The notes under the pieces are model-generated. The model had not been told where the DNA came from, did not search any database, and was given only the letters and a program-made list of their open reading frames with translations. A program made the position numbers and the translations under genes. Positions 1-8,312 of a DNA stretch of 21,577 nt are shown here, piece after piece (position 1 is the stretch's first letter; each line of letters begins with the position of its first letter). Origin of the DNA: Byssochlamys sp. IMV 00236 (Eukaryota; Ascomycota; Eurotiomycetes; Eurotiales; Thermoascaceae); NCBI GenBank assembly GCA_001931875.2, contig MSJH02000608.1, positions 1 to 21,577 of the forward strand. Direction: 5' to 3'.

Positions 1-39
<39 letters not shown>
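1..39. repeat. Poly-A tract at the window start
   Basis: The window opens with 39 consecutive A residues. It may be a retroelement tail, a low-complexity tract or an assembly edge; nothing else distinguishes these. Confidence 0.9.
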
Positions 40-41
<2 letters not shown>

Positions 42-230
42 AAGATTCTTTTAATTAATACTTGCCTTGAGAAAAATAATACAGAGAGAGAAAAAGTAGT
101 AATATGAGATCAGGCTAGGGTTGCGCTTGAATTTATAAAAGGATAAAAATAAATTTTTTTTTCCTTAACCACAGTCCTACAAGTCACAACAAGGGAACAC
201 AAAAGAACATAACATGAAAACAACCATGTA

Positions 231-266
231 CAGTCGTTCCAGCGCCAAAGGGCAGTTTTCATTTTT
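231..266 (+). repeat. Left copy of a 36-base inverted end (Tc1-like TIR)
   Basis: The segment begins CAGTCGTTCCAGCGCCAAAG directly after a TA dinucleotide (229-230). Its reverse complement recurs at 10483-10518 with 34 of 36 bases identical, also followed by TA. CAGT next to TA is how Tc1/mariner termini begin, so this reads as a terminal inverted repeat. The 10-mer CGTTCCAGCG also occurs at 1370-1379 near the first Tc1-type transposase. Whether the two ends belong to one nested 10.3-kb element or to two relics cannot be settled here. Confidence 0.75.
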
Positions 267-291
267 CCATAGGGCGGTTTCTTTTCTTTTT

Positions 292-350
292 GGCCAATGT
301 TACGGGCGCTACCTGTGATGTCACTTTACGACTTCACACTACCTAAGGCT
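292..350 (+). repeat. Diverged repeat copy, related to 3193-3282
   Basis: It shares the blocks CTACCTGTGATGTCACTTTAC, the short run ending in ACCTAA, and AAGGCT with the segment at 3193-3282, which is about 2.9 kb away in the same orientation and carries extra insertions. The repeat is imperfect and its family is unknown. Confidence 0.5.
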
Positions 351-734
351 GTTCGCGATTTGCTTGGTAGAGTATTCTGCATACACAAGCAGGTGCCTAC
401 GGTATGTATTAATAAGTAATGGCAGATATATGTGATAGTATTGATGCTTTAGAAGTAACATTTTGATTATCGCAATTTCTTTAATTAAAAGAATACTCTA
501 GCATTTTTTTCTTTACCTTCATTTATAATGAAAACTGTTGTGTGTGTAGTATATATGCACCAAAGTCAAAACTACAATTAACATATGAAATAGAAGTTAC
601 TTATAGCAATAAAAATTATAAAATTGAAGTGTCTTTAATGATAAACGATGTTGTAAAGGTTTAGTCTTCTATTATTTATTCATATAGTAAAGAGTTGTCA
701 CGTAAGCCAAGTATTCTAACAACTGGCCTATACA

Positions 735-1280
735 TTAGGCTAATTCTAGGCCATCTAATTTTTTCTTTTGCTGCCTTTCAGGCAAGTAAAAGTGGCTGCT
801 TTGAAGGTACATGATAATTAGAAGGCTTCTCTCGGGGAAGCTACTATTAAAAGGCAAAAAAGGGATGTTGCAGTTATTTTCTGTATACATCGCAATAACA
901 ATGTTGTATGTGTCTGCAGCTAGTTGAGGAACATCAACTGTGTCAAACCAGTGAACAGTGCTAGTGAACGTGCTACGGTCCTTTAAAACCTCTTCTACTC
1001 TTTTGTCTATGCGATCTGTTGCAATAAAGATATATAAGTTCAAATGTCAAAGTATTAAACATGCGTGTACTGCACAACAAATTGTAAAGATATACTTCTC
1101 CAAATGTGCAAGCACAGTCTCTCCTTTATCTGTACGCAATCCATCTTGCGAGAAATAAGCCTTGAATGCATCTACTGCAGTATTCTTCGACTCTTCAACC
1201 TTACACTTGAATGCAAGCTCATAAAATAGCTTCTCAGTACGAAGTTTAACTATTTTACGGCCATCTTTTAATAACGTAAT
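735..1280 (-). pseudogene. Remnant of an OTU-like domain protein, possibly from a transposon
   Basis: Two minus-strand coding stretches are separated by a likely intron. The upstream one (about 1280-1085) reads DGRKIVKLRTEKLFYELAFK and continues to VLAHLEKYIF. The downstream one (about 1035-735) contains HWFDTVDVPQLAADTYN, then FLPFNSS, then YLQSSHFYLP. The order of an Asp/Trp-rich strand, a QLAADTYN-like helix and a final SSHF with a candidate catalytic His resembles the C-terminal half of OTU-like cysteine protease domains. In fungi and plants these are often carried by Mutator/FAR1-type transposons. The N-terminal Asp/Cys motif is not visible and there is no ATG start (the long frame opens at a TTG). 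I read it as a decayed fragment; the family assignment is recall-based. Confidence 0.45.
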
Positions 1281-1353
1281 TTAGTAATTATTCCGATGTC
1301 TTTCTATCATAAATTGTATACCATTGCTGTAATTTCACATTATCAGTCAGATA

Positions 1354-2618
1354 CAGTGGATTAAAAAACCGTTCCAGCGTTTTTCAAAAAATTGCTTGTA
1401 TCACTATAAATAAAGAAATAGAAATAGCTTACGTGTCCTTTCGTGATATATTATTTTTTAACCTTTTCTTTATGTCTTGATGAAATCAGTACTTTAAATT
1501 GACAACTAGGTCTAATTACACAGCATGGAAAAAATGGAAAGCCCACTGGGATGGCTTTTCAACTGTCATAAATTTTATTAATATTTGTTGTTTCCACCTT
1601 TCGCATCTATCACAGCTTTCGCTCTTGCAGGCATACTGTCTATATATTTACAGCATATATCAGCATCAAACATATTCCATTCATTTTGTACTCTTTCCCA
1701 CAATTCATGAACACCTCTAGCTCTCTGTTCATACAGTGCTAATTTCAACTTCAAATGTCTCCAGATGTGTTCAATAGGGTTGAGATCTGGAGATTGTGCT
1801 GGCCAAGGAAGAACTGTATACTTCTTTTGTTCGTGTAGATACTTTTTGGTCACTTTTGCTGTATGTTTTGGATCATTATCATGCTGAAATATGAAATCTT
1901 CATTACGCAAATTGTAGTAATTTAGGGTGTCCGTTAAATCTCCATCATGTATTCGCACGTAGTCTTCAGTGTTCATCCTACCATCGTAGGCCTCGCAAAT
2001 ATACCCTATTCCATATGCCGTCATACAACCCCAAACCATCAAGCTTCCACCTCCATGCTTAGCCGTAGGTATGACATGGTGCGGCTGCAGCTCACTTGTA
2101 GGTAAACTCCAGTAATATTCGATGCCATCCGAGCCCCAGGCGTTGATTTTTGACTCATCAGAGAAGATTACCTTTCGCCAGTCATGTATAGTCCAGCTCC
2201 TATGCGCCAAAGCCCAATTCAGACGCTCTTCTCTGTGCTCCTTGGACAAAAATGGTACCTTTTTCTTTGGGCGGGCTTTGAAAACCATAGTCTTCAGTAC
2301 TTTAAGGTAGTAAAATAGGTTAAATTGGGGTATAGGGACATGAAATGCTTATGCACCTCCACGCCAGTCCTGAACTCATCAGTAAGAACCATTCTCTTCA
2401 TCAATGGCTTGCTGGTTTCGCTTAAAACAGCAAGTCTTCCACCAAGGTTAATCGGACGCAAAATACCAATGCACCACAATAGCGCGAAACAGTGGATATA
2501 GATACATGTAAACGCTGGGCAATTTCTTCAAATGCATTAAATTGTATTGTTAAAAATAACAAGAATGCATCCATTGGCACAATCTGCAAAAAAGAAGTTT
2601 ACGGAATCTAGCTAATTG
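1354..2618 (-). mobile_element. Probable Tc1-type transposon, degenerate ends
   Basis: This 1265-base span has the usual Tc1 size and holds one transposase reading toward lower coordinates. The left end begins CAGTGGATTAAAAAACCG after TA (1352-1353). The proposed right end, read inward on the minus strand, begins CAATTAGCTAGATTCCG next to TA (2619-2620). The ends are only weakly alike, so the boundaries are tentative. The right boundary coincides with the first recognisable residue of a plus-strand gene fragment (2618-2932), which fits an insertion or junction there. Confidence 0.5.
1578..2574 (-). pseudogene. Tc1-type DDE transposase, two frameshifts
   Basis: The likely ATG is 2574-2572 and the stop is at 1578-1580. 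The N-terminal frame gives a helix-turn-helix, FEEIAQRLHVSISTVSRY. The frame changes near 2470 to one carrying SETSKPLMKRMVLTDEFRTG, and again near 2290 to a 236-codon frame (2288-1578). That last frame holds the whole catalytic domain: VIFSDESKINAWG (first Asp), FQHDNDPKH (second Asp) and SPDLNPIEHIW (third acidic residue, Glu), the DD34E pattern of Tc1. The catalytic residues are intact, so the copy is not very old, but at least two single-base shifts disable it. Confidence 0.85.
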
Positions 2619-2932
2619 TACGTACATTGACCTTAATGAAATCATCTCTCAAACGGTCACCATGTAAATGGAAAGTCGTCGAAGTTCGCTCTTCACCACT
2701 TCCAGTCGAATGGAACGCTCGATTTGCATGGCTACCTATGTTTGAGCTAATGGCAACTTTACTAGTAAGAGCTTGAGTTTACAACATATTTAACAATTAT
2801 TAATATGTCTGTTTTTAATAGTTAGCACAGGTTGAGCAAGAAAAAGTAAACAATTTATTGATACAGGAGTCCACAGGCTACACCAAATTGACTTCAGAAA
2901 AAGTCTCAAGTTATTTGAACCAATACGTTTAG
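2618..2932 (+). pseudogene. C-terminal fragment of a multicopy uncharacterised protein family (member A)
   Basis: Two plus-strand exons can be read: 2618-2764 ending CTA|GTAAGA, and 2822-2932 after AATAG, together 85 codons plus a stop. The first exon holds CKWKVVEVRSSPLPVEWNAR and then FELMATLL. The second starts LAQVEQEKVNNLL. The pattern W-K-x(2)-E-x-R-S-x(2)-L-P-x(2)-W-x(2)-R followed by L-x-A-T-L recurs in the minus-strand gene at 4396-7855, so the two are homologues. Everything 5' of residue one is missing because the Tc1-type element ends there. On the minus strand this stretch mimics an N-terminal extension of the neighbouring transposase; that reading is rejected. Confidence 0.6.
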
Positions 2933-3141
2933 TATCAATATTACTGAAATAAAAACTTTCTATTGATTTATTTGAAAGATAATAATAATAAATACCTCCA
3001 AACAAATAACCTTTTCTCAAAAAGAAGGTGATCCTGCTTTATTTCATAGCAACGCATGTTTAACAAGTCCAGTGCATCTACCAAGTACTTCTTACAGATT
3101 GTAAATGTAACCACGTAAACATAAAAAATCCAGCATTCTTT
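2933..3141. other. Short AT-rich spacer
   Basis: It lies between family member A and the inverted-repeat element. A long minus-strand frame crosses it (3020-2790), but that frame is largely antisense to the second exon of member A and has no recognisable motif. Confidence 0.4.
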
Positions 3142-3548
3142 TGGCCTTCCAGGCTAAATCATGTGCTACGCGCACGAGGAAGCCCACGAGAAGGCTAATG
3201 CTACGAACGCTTCCTTAGGGCACTACCTATGTTGTCACTTTACAACTTTGCATTACCAATACCTCTACCTAATCTAAGGCTTTTCCAGTTCACTCTCTCT
3301 AATATAAAATACGATGTCATCATAATTACACATGTTCTTGTATCTTTATCGATCAACAGAGAACATAAAATTAAAATAAATACATTAATAACAACATTCC
3401 TTTTTTCTCTTTCTGCTTCTTGAAAAGAAACAAGTCAACATGATAAAAAGTTTTGTTGGATAGCATCATAGATAATGAATAGAGGTAGTGCCTGTAGCAT
3501 TAGTCTAACTTCTGGTGCATTTTCTGGTGCATGTAGTGTTGGCCTTTC
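3142..3548. repeat. Inverted-repeat element, MITE-like
   Basis: The left arm (about 3142-3230) and the reverse complement of the right arm (about 3548-3480) share GCCTT or GGCC starts, the block GCTAATGCTAC / ACTAATGCTAC and the block GGCACTACCTAT / GGCACTACCTCT, with an 11-base insertion in the left arm between them. The middle is AT-rich and non-coding. The right arm touches a splice acceptor at 3546-3552. The architecture suggests a non-autonomous DNA element of about 0.4 kb; the ends are not sharply defined and no target duplication is evident. Confidence 0.5.
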
Positions 3549-3552
3549 ACAG

Positions 3553-4072
3553 CTTTAACTGGAAATAATGATTTAAAATCTGACGTGAAATATGGTGCTA
3601 GAATTGGCTCTAAAAAGTTTGATTTCTTGGTATTTGAAATTAAATGTCCCAAGTCTACTGCTAACGATGATTTGTTCAAGATATCTTTGGAGCTGCAATT
3701 TATGCTTAATTGCTTAATATCTAGAGGTGTAAATCAGCCTGTTGTTTATGGGGTTGTGGGATATGGTATGACTATAAGTGGGATATCGCTGAAGAGGAAA
3801 TGGTTGACTAACGATTCAGAAGAGTAGGCTTTAATTATCATATGTATATAATGGAATTAATTGCTGCTTTTATCTATTTATTTGCAAAGATACGCTCGTT
3901 TTATATTCCTAGAAGCATGTATGACTTCCATGTTGCCCTCACAACTATACCTGCACTACTACAATTACAACAACTTATAATAAACCAAATACCTCATGCA
4001 AGAAGAAATATTGGATCTGTTGATAATGACCAGATTAATCGATTCTTTTGTTATGTAAACACGAATATATGA
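3553..4072 (+). pseudogene. Fragment of the same uncharacterised family (member B), ExK motif, frameshifted
   Basis: The coding stretch starts right after a TTTCACAG acceptor at 3552, so it is an internal exon of a gene whose 5' part is missing. The first frame (3553-3827) gives KYGARIGSKKFDFLVFEIKC and then LELQFMLNCLI, VNQPVVYGVVGYGMTISGISL and a stop. A second frame (3842-4072) resumes with MYIMELI, then FYIPRSMYDFHVALTTIPAL and LLQLQQLI. The order of motifs (D-x(4)-E-x-K, VYG plus a T-x-S-x-I-S-L strand, an MEL strand, an IP turn, a Leu-rich helix) runs parallel to the minus-strand member at 4396-7855. The D...ExK core recalls PD-(D/E)XK nuclease folds; that is inference only. A frameshift near 3812-3825 separates the halves. 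Confidence 0.6.
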
Positions 4073-4395
4073 AGTGTTGAACACACTATACGAGTAAGTG
4101 ATCTTGGTTGTTCCCACTCTCCTCGTCCCTTTCTTGTTTCTGCTTTGTTTTCCTGTCTCACTCAAGAAGATGAAGATCAAAAAATTTTTATTCAGTTCTT
4201 TTATTGTAGTACAAGTTCGAAAAATAAAGAAAAGATTGATAACAACAAGATCACGTCTTACGAAGTGTAATGATCATAATTTTTTATATATAAATAATAA
4301 ATCCAATAACATGAGAAGAGAATTTATTTAACAATTACAATGTTACTTGATAATATAAAAAATGAAAGAAAGGAAAAAATAACAGAAAGAGGGCG
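4073..4395. other. Non-coding AT-rich interval
   Basis: It lies between the 3' end of member B (plus) and the stop codon of the minus-strand member. No motif, repeat or credible ORF is recognised; it presumably holds the convergent 3' ends of the two genes. Confidence 0.5.
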
Positions 4396-4843
4396 TTAAT
4401 TGTCATTTATTACTGATCCAATGGAAGGGCCACTGAAAGAAATCAAACCAATATTTTCTCTAATAAGCTGCTTTTGGATCTTTTGGTTTTCGTGACAAGC
4501 ATCCTGAAAATCAATAGAAATAGGTGAGTTCCACGCAAAACATTCTAACTTACATTTCCTATAAACTTACATAAAGGGTTGCCAGAAGTTTCATATATTG
4601 AACTAGACCGACCCTATCACTCCAAGCTGTTGGCAATTGGGTACTTCTTAATTCTATACATTTCCAGTGTGTTTCATCATTGAGGGAGATTTCTGATAAG
4701 GTAACTTGGGATTTGATGACATGAATTCCATAAACCTTCAGCTTCGTAAATGTCGACAATGACGCATCGTTATACACTCTTTTCGGAAAGTAAATTCGCC
4801 TGTGATCGAAAATAAATACACCCATGATGAGAACAAAATTCAT

Positions 4844-5588
4844 GTTGCATGAAATGTAAATTCGTTGTCGCCAAGAATATTTTCGTAATATTAATAGGTG
4901 GGCTGTCTTGGAGTTGAAATCAACTTAATATTAGAAATAGCCCTCTTTAGTCTGTTTGTAAAAGTTTAAATTCTTTATTCGGTCTTTCCATGAAATCAGA
5001 AGAACATGTAGTCATATTTCACAAATCAAAACTAGCCTGTCCTCATGGTCCTTGCTCTGACTCGCTTGTCCCGCCCTCTTTGCTCTCTGGCGTGTATATC
5101 TGGAACGTTCTCCCAGTTGCCTCTTTTTGTGCTCTGGGCTCTCTCTGTCCTCCGTTCCTTTTTTTTTTTTTTTTTTTGTTTAAACTATCCTGGGTAGTTA
5201 TCGCTACCCTCCCCAGAATGCACTTCGGTGGTAAGTAAAATTAATATTAGGATATGTGCTCTAGTACTAACATACTTTTTCTCTCTTTTTCTACATATAC
5301 TCATTATCTCTCTCTCTCTCTCTTTTGACATGATGTCGTTTTATTCAACCATATTTTTCTTTGTCGTCTTTTTACGCAAATAATTTTTTTATTTTATGAC
5401 AACATTTTATAAAATTAATGTCAATAATTAATAAAAATACAGTAGTGGGCTGCCTCTTTTCTTAATGCTGATATTCCACATTCTAATATCTTCAGAGGAT
5501 CTTCAATTGAATATGTGGTATTTTCTTTAAGTTGCCCACTAAATAAATAGATAAGAACCTGTTTATTTTAAATAATGCATTAAACGTA
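4844..5588. other. Long insertion-rich gap inside member C
   Basis: It separates two coding pieces of member C. A GTAATA donor at 5591 and a TCGATCACAG acceptor near 4827 would make it a 760-base intron, far longer than the 50-80-base introns elsewhere in the window. It holds a T-tract (5158-5177), a CT repeat (5311-5323) and the hairpin MITE, so it has probably grown by insertion. Confidence 0.45.
5440..5543. mobile_element. 104-base hairpin MITE flanked by TA
   Basis: The segment starts CAGTAGTGGGCTGCCTC after TA (5438-5439), and its other end, read inward on the minus strand, is TTTAGTGGGCAAC next to TA (5544-5545). The two halves are imperfectly complementary almost throughout: ATATTCCACATTC pairs with GAATATGTGGTAT, and the middle folds through AATATCTTCAG / ATCTTCAATT. 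TA flanks and CAGT-type termini fit a Tc1/mariner-derived miniature element. It carries no coding sequence. Confidence 0.55.
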
Positions 5589-6253
5589 TTACCTTGACGC
5601 CTCTATAATAATAAGTTCCATATTATTATGCGTAGTTAAGGTACCAAGGGCATCAATGGATCTGCCTGATGTCGATCGAAGGTCGTAATCACAGCTTTTT
5701 TGATTCAGCACTTTGGCAGAGATAAACTCTGACTCGCGCCTAAAGAAGCATAGCTTAACACTTTTTTCTCTTCGTGTGCTTTTTCTTTTTTTACCATTTA
5801 AACTCAATGAAATCAAGTGTTTTTCCCAGTGCTAATAATAAGGGTATAATATTTTCAACGAAGTGTGTCCTTTCATGATTTGAGATATTGATATGGGAGG
5901 ATCTGCAAGCAAGGTGGAAGGCTGTGAGAGAGTACTTCACTATATTGAAAAAAGTCTCTTTGCGATTGTCCTGTCTATTGTTAAGCTTAGAGGCCCACAT
6001 TTCTTCAAGAAATGATTCGTAACTGGTTTCACTGTCTGACAATTCAACGACTTGATCAATTAAACCAAGTGATTTGAGTGAATAATTTTCTTTTTGTTCA
6101 TTTTTGTACTGCTTGTATAAATTTTTTGATGTTGAGTTAGTCTGAGAAAATGAGGTTCCAAAGTGGATAAACTGATTTAAAGCTTCAATTTGTAGTTTAC
6201 GCAACTTGGGTTTATGGGGGCGTTCAACTGGCGCAGAGGGTGGGTTAATTTTA

Positions 6254-7837
6254 TACAGTAGGCGACAAAAGTGTCCCAAAGATTTGAAAATTTCCCTTTC
6301 GCTACATCTTTATCGTCAGGACTACGAGGTACAGTCGCAAAGCCTATATTGTGTGAAAGCTTGGGCTGTCTAGTATTGGTGACTGCAGTTTCATATTTAT
6401 ACTTCGGAAGGATCGCTCATGAACTGCATTCAAAATGAGAAAATCGTATGGGACACTTTTGACGCAGCATGAAGCAACTATATTTCCATCCCACAGCTTT
6501 TCGTAGCCTTTCCAAAATTATAAAGTAACAGTACAAGCGTACTGCTTGTGTGAACTAATTTCATTGCCAGCAACGTTATGGCGAAACAACGTAACGCTAA
6601 ACAAAAGCGCAAGGTCACAGTTGACAAACGGAACACTGTCATTAAGTACATCCATGACCGCCTTAGTAACCAGAGGATCCAGCATATCATCAGGGTAAGT
6701 AAGTCAACGGTCAGTAGGATCCGGCAGTACCATTGCGTCGGCGCGAAAAGTGCTGGATCTGGACAACAGCGAGCGTTGACCGAGCAAAACGAGCTTTTCT
6801 GCATGTATCAGATCACTGTTGATGGGAAAGAGACAGCTACAGAAGTGCAGCAGTCATTGAAGGAGGATCTTAAAGTGGACGTCAGCGCAGCCACTATCAG
6901 ACGAGCATTTAAGAAGTACGGCTTGGAGGCAATTGTCAAGCAGAAGAAGCCGTTGATTATTGAGATCAACAGACGCAAACGATTAGCATGGGCAAAGGCT
7001 CATATTAAATGGACCTTCGATGACTGGAAGCGTGTGATATTCTCCGACGAAACGAAGATCTGCCGTTTTGGTTCTGATGGTAAGCATTATGCTTGGAAAA
7101 GTGAAGGTGAGCCTCTTCTGGGAAAGCATGTTCAACAGACGGTGAAGCATGGAGGTGGTAACATAAAGCTTTGAAGTCGTGCAACATACGCAGGTGTTGG
7201 TTACATAACCAAAATAGAGGATACAATGACTAAGGAGGTTTACTTGGAAATTTTAGAGGATAACCTGTACCAAACGCTGGATAATTACAGGATAGAGCTG
7301 GTAAAAGTCATCTTTCAGCAAGATAACGATCCAAAGCACAGAGCGAATTTGATTGAAGAATGGCTATCCCAATAACCGTTTGAAGTAATGCAGTAGCCGC
7401 CACAATCGCCAGATCTCAATGCAATTGAGAACATGTCGGCATTACTGAAATCAAGGCACTACCGAAACTATGAACGGCCACCAAAGGGCATGAACGAGAA
7501 TTGGGAATGTGTGTATAAAACTTGGTATGATATCACAGCGGAAGAGTGTAAAAGGTATATCAATACTATGCATCAGCGTTGTAGGGATGTTATTAAAGCA
7601 AAAGGGTTATGGATAAATTACTAAATAAATATTAACGTTTAAATGTTGATTTTCATTTTCATCGCAGCTTATGAGCGGTCCTTTCGGAGTATAAATGTGA
7701 GGCTGCGGTCACCAATACTAGACAGCCGAAGCTTTCAAATGATACAGGACTTGTGGCTATATCTCGTAGTGCTGACGATAAAGATGTAGTGGAAACGAAA
7801 TTTTCGAAACTTTGGGACACTTTTGTCGCCCATTGTA
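6254..7837 (+). mobile_element. Full-length Tc1-type transposon with about 175-base TIRs
   Basis: The element lies between two TA dinucleotides (6254-6255 and 7836-7837). Its left end is CAGTAGGCGACAAAAGTGTC and its right end, reverse-complemented, is CAATGGGCGACAAAAGTGTC. The similarity continues inward for about 175 bases, through GCTGTCTAGTATTGGTGAC on the left, to near 6425 and 7665. Such long TIRs are unusual for Tc1, where 30-200 bases is the known range. The body carries one transposase reading rightward. Removing the element and one TA restores an open reading frame on the minus strand, which defines the insertion precisely. Confidence 0.92.
6578..7624 (+). pseudogene. Tc1-type DDE transposase with three in-frame stops
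   Basis: One continuous frame of 348 codons starts at ATG 6578 and ends at TAA 7622-7624. It is interrupted only by nonsense codons: TGA at 7172-7174 (probably from TGG), TAA at 7373-7375 and TAG at 7394-7396 (probably from CAG). The N-terminus is basic, followed by a helix-turn-helix (IQHIIRVSKSTVSRIRQ) and a second HTH region (VDVSAATIRRAFKKYGLEA). The DDE triad is VIFSDETKICRFG, FQQDNDPKH and SPDLNAIEN, with 34 residues between the second Asp and the Glu. There are no frameshifts, so the copy is recently dead. All three stops are G-to-A or C-to-T type changes. Confidence 0.9.
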
Positions 7838-7920
7838 CATTGATGAGCCTTCCATTACATCTGTTTCGGTCTTTAAACATATGTAAACTGCTTTTAAACA
7901 AACTCTATTCTAAACCTTTC

Positions 7921-8312
7921 TTTGAATAAACATCTACTAATTCTAACTACAAATCAACTGAAATGTTACGAGAACCAAAGCACTATGATTCTATTAATTG
8001 GATTATGGTCAAGCGCTATGAGCTAAACCTAACAGCATCTTTTCCTCTTATTATGCTTTATTCATACGGTATTTGACCGACAATTTGTTTTTGCATTAAC
8101 CGACAAAATTAAATCTTGTCTTTCGACAATTATATTTTTTATAACCGTCAATTGGAAGTCATACTTATCCCAATCATCGTTGTCTCCATTCCAGGTTCAA
8201 ATGGGGTGGTAAAGGCTCTTTCGCGCCACGTTTTATTTTCAGGTAATATATAAAAAAAATTTCGGTACCTATTTCTTTATATCTTTTTCGCGCCGCGCAC
8301 CGTGGTAATAAT
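7921..8312. other. AT-rich stretch before the DIRS-type element
   Basis: It has no coding potential. It may include the 5' terminal region of the retroelement: two similar GC-rich boxes, TTTCGCGCCACG (8220-8231) and TTTCGCGCCGCG (8287-8298), stand out in otherwise AT-rich DNA, 56 bases apart. No terminal repeat partner was found at the other end. Confidence 0.4.

Larger units (their letters stand above)
40..734. other. Gene-free AT-rich stretch with one outer inverted end
   Basis: No coding potential is visible on either strand. The stretch contains the left 36-base inverted end at 231-266 and a segment at 292-350 that is repeated, diverged, at 3193-3282. Otherwise it is AT-rich filler. Confidence 0.5.
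4396..7855 (-). pseudogene. Uncharacterised multicopy family protein (member C), split by a Tc1 transposon
   Basis: This minus-strand gene can be pieced together from 7855 downward. A candidate ATG at 7855-7853 runs into the Tc1 element at 7837. The frame resumes exactly at the other TA (6254-6253) and stays open to 5793, including KINPPSAPVERPHKPKLRKL, LSDSETSYESFLEEMW and HERTHFVENIIPLLLALGKT. A frameshift near 5795-5815 leads to a second frame (5816-5589) with SIDALGTLTTHNNMELIIIE. After a long gap come KLKVYGIHVIKSQVTLSEIS and WKCIELRSTQLPTAWSDR (to 4571). A clean GTAAGT intron (4570-4504) precedes a final 36-codon exon (4503-4396) starting DACHENQKIQKQLI. The family is, as I recall, highly multiplied in Mucorales; its function is unknown. 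Confidence 0.65.

Noticed and set aside
2585..2720. Minus-strand spliced N-terminal extension of the first Tc1 transposase
   Set aside because: An in-frame intron-like join can be drawn, but the plus strand of the same bases encodes WK...E-x-RS...LP...W motifs shared with member C, so the minus reading is a shadow.
292..3282. Direct repeats at 292-350 and 3193-3282 as LTRs of a retrotransposon
   Set aside because: Similarity is patchy, there are no TG...CA ends, and no retroelement coding sequence lies between them; the right copy is part of an inverted-repeat element.
8191..8203. GGTTCAAAT resembling a tRNA B box
   Set aside because: No matching A box, acceptor stem or cloverleaf can be drawn around it.
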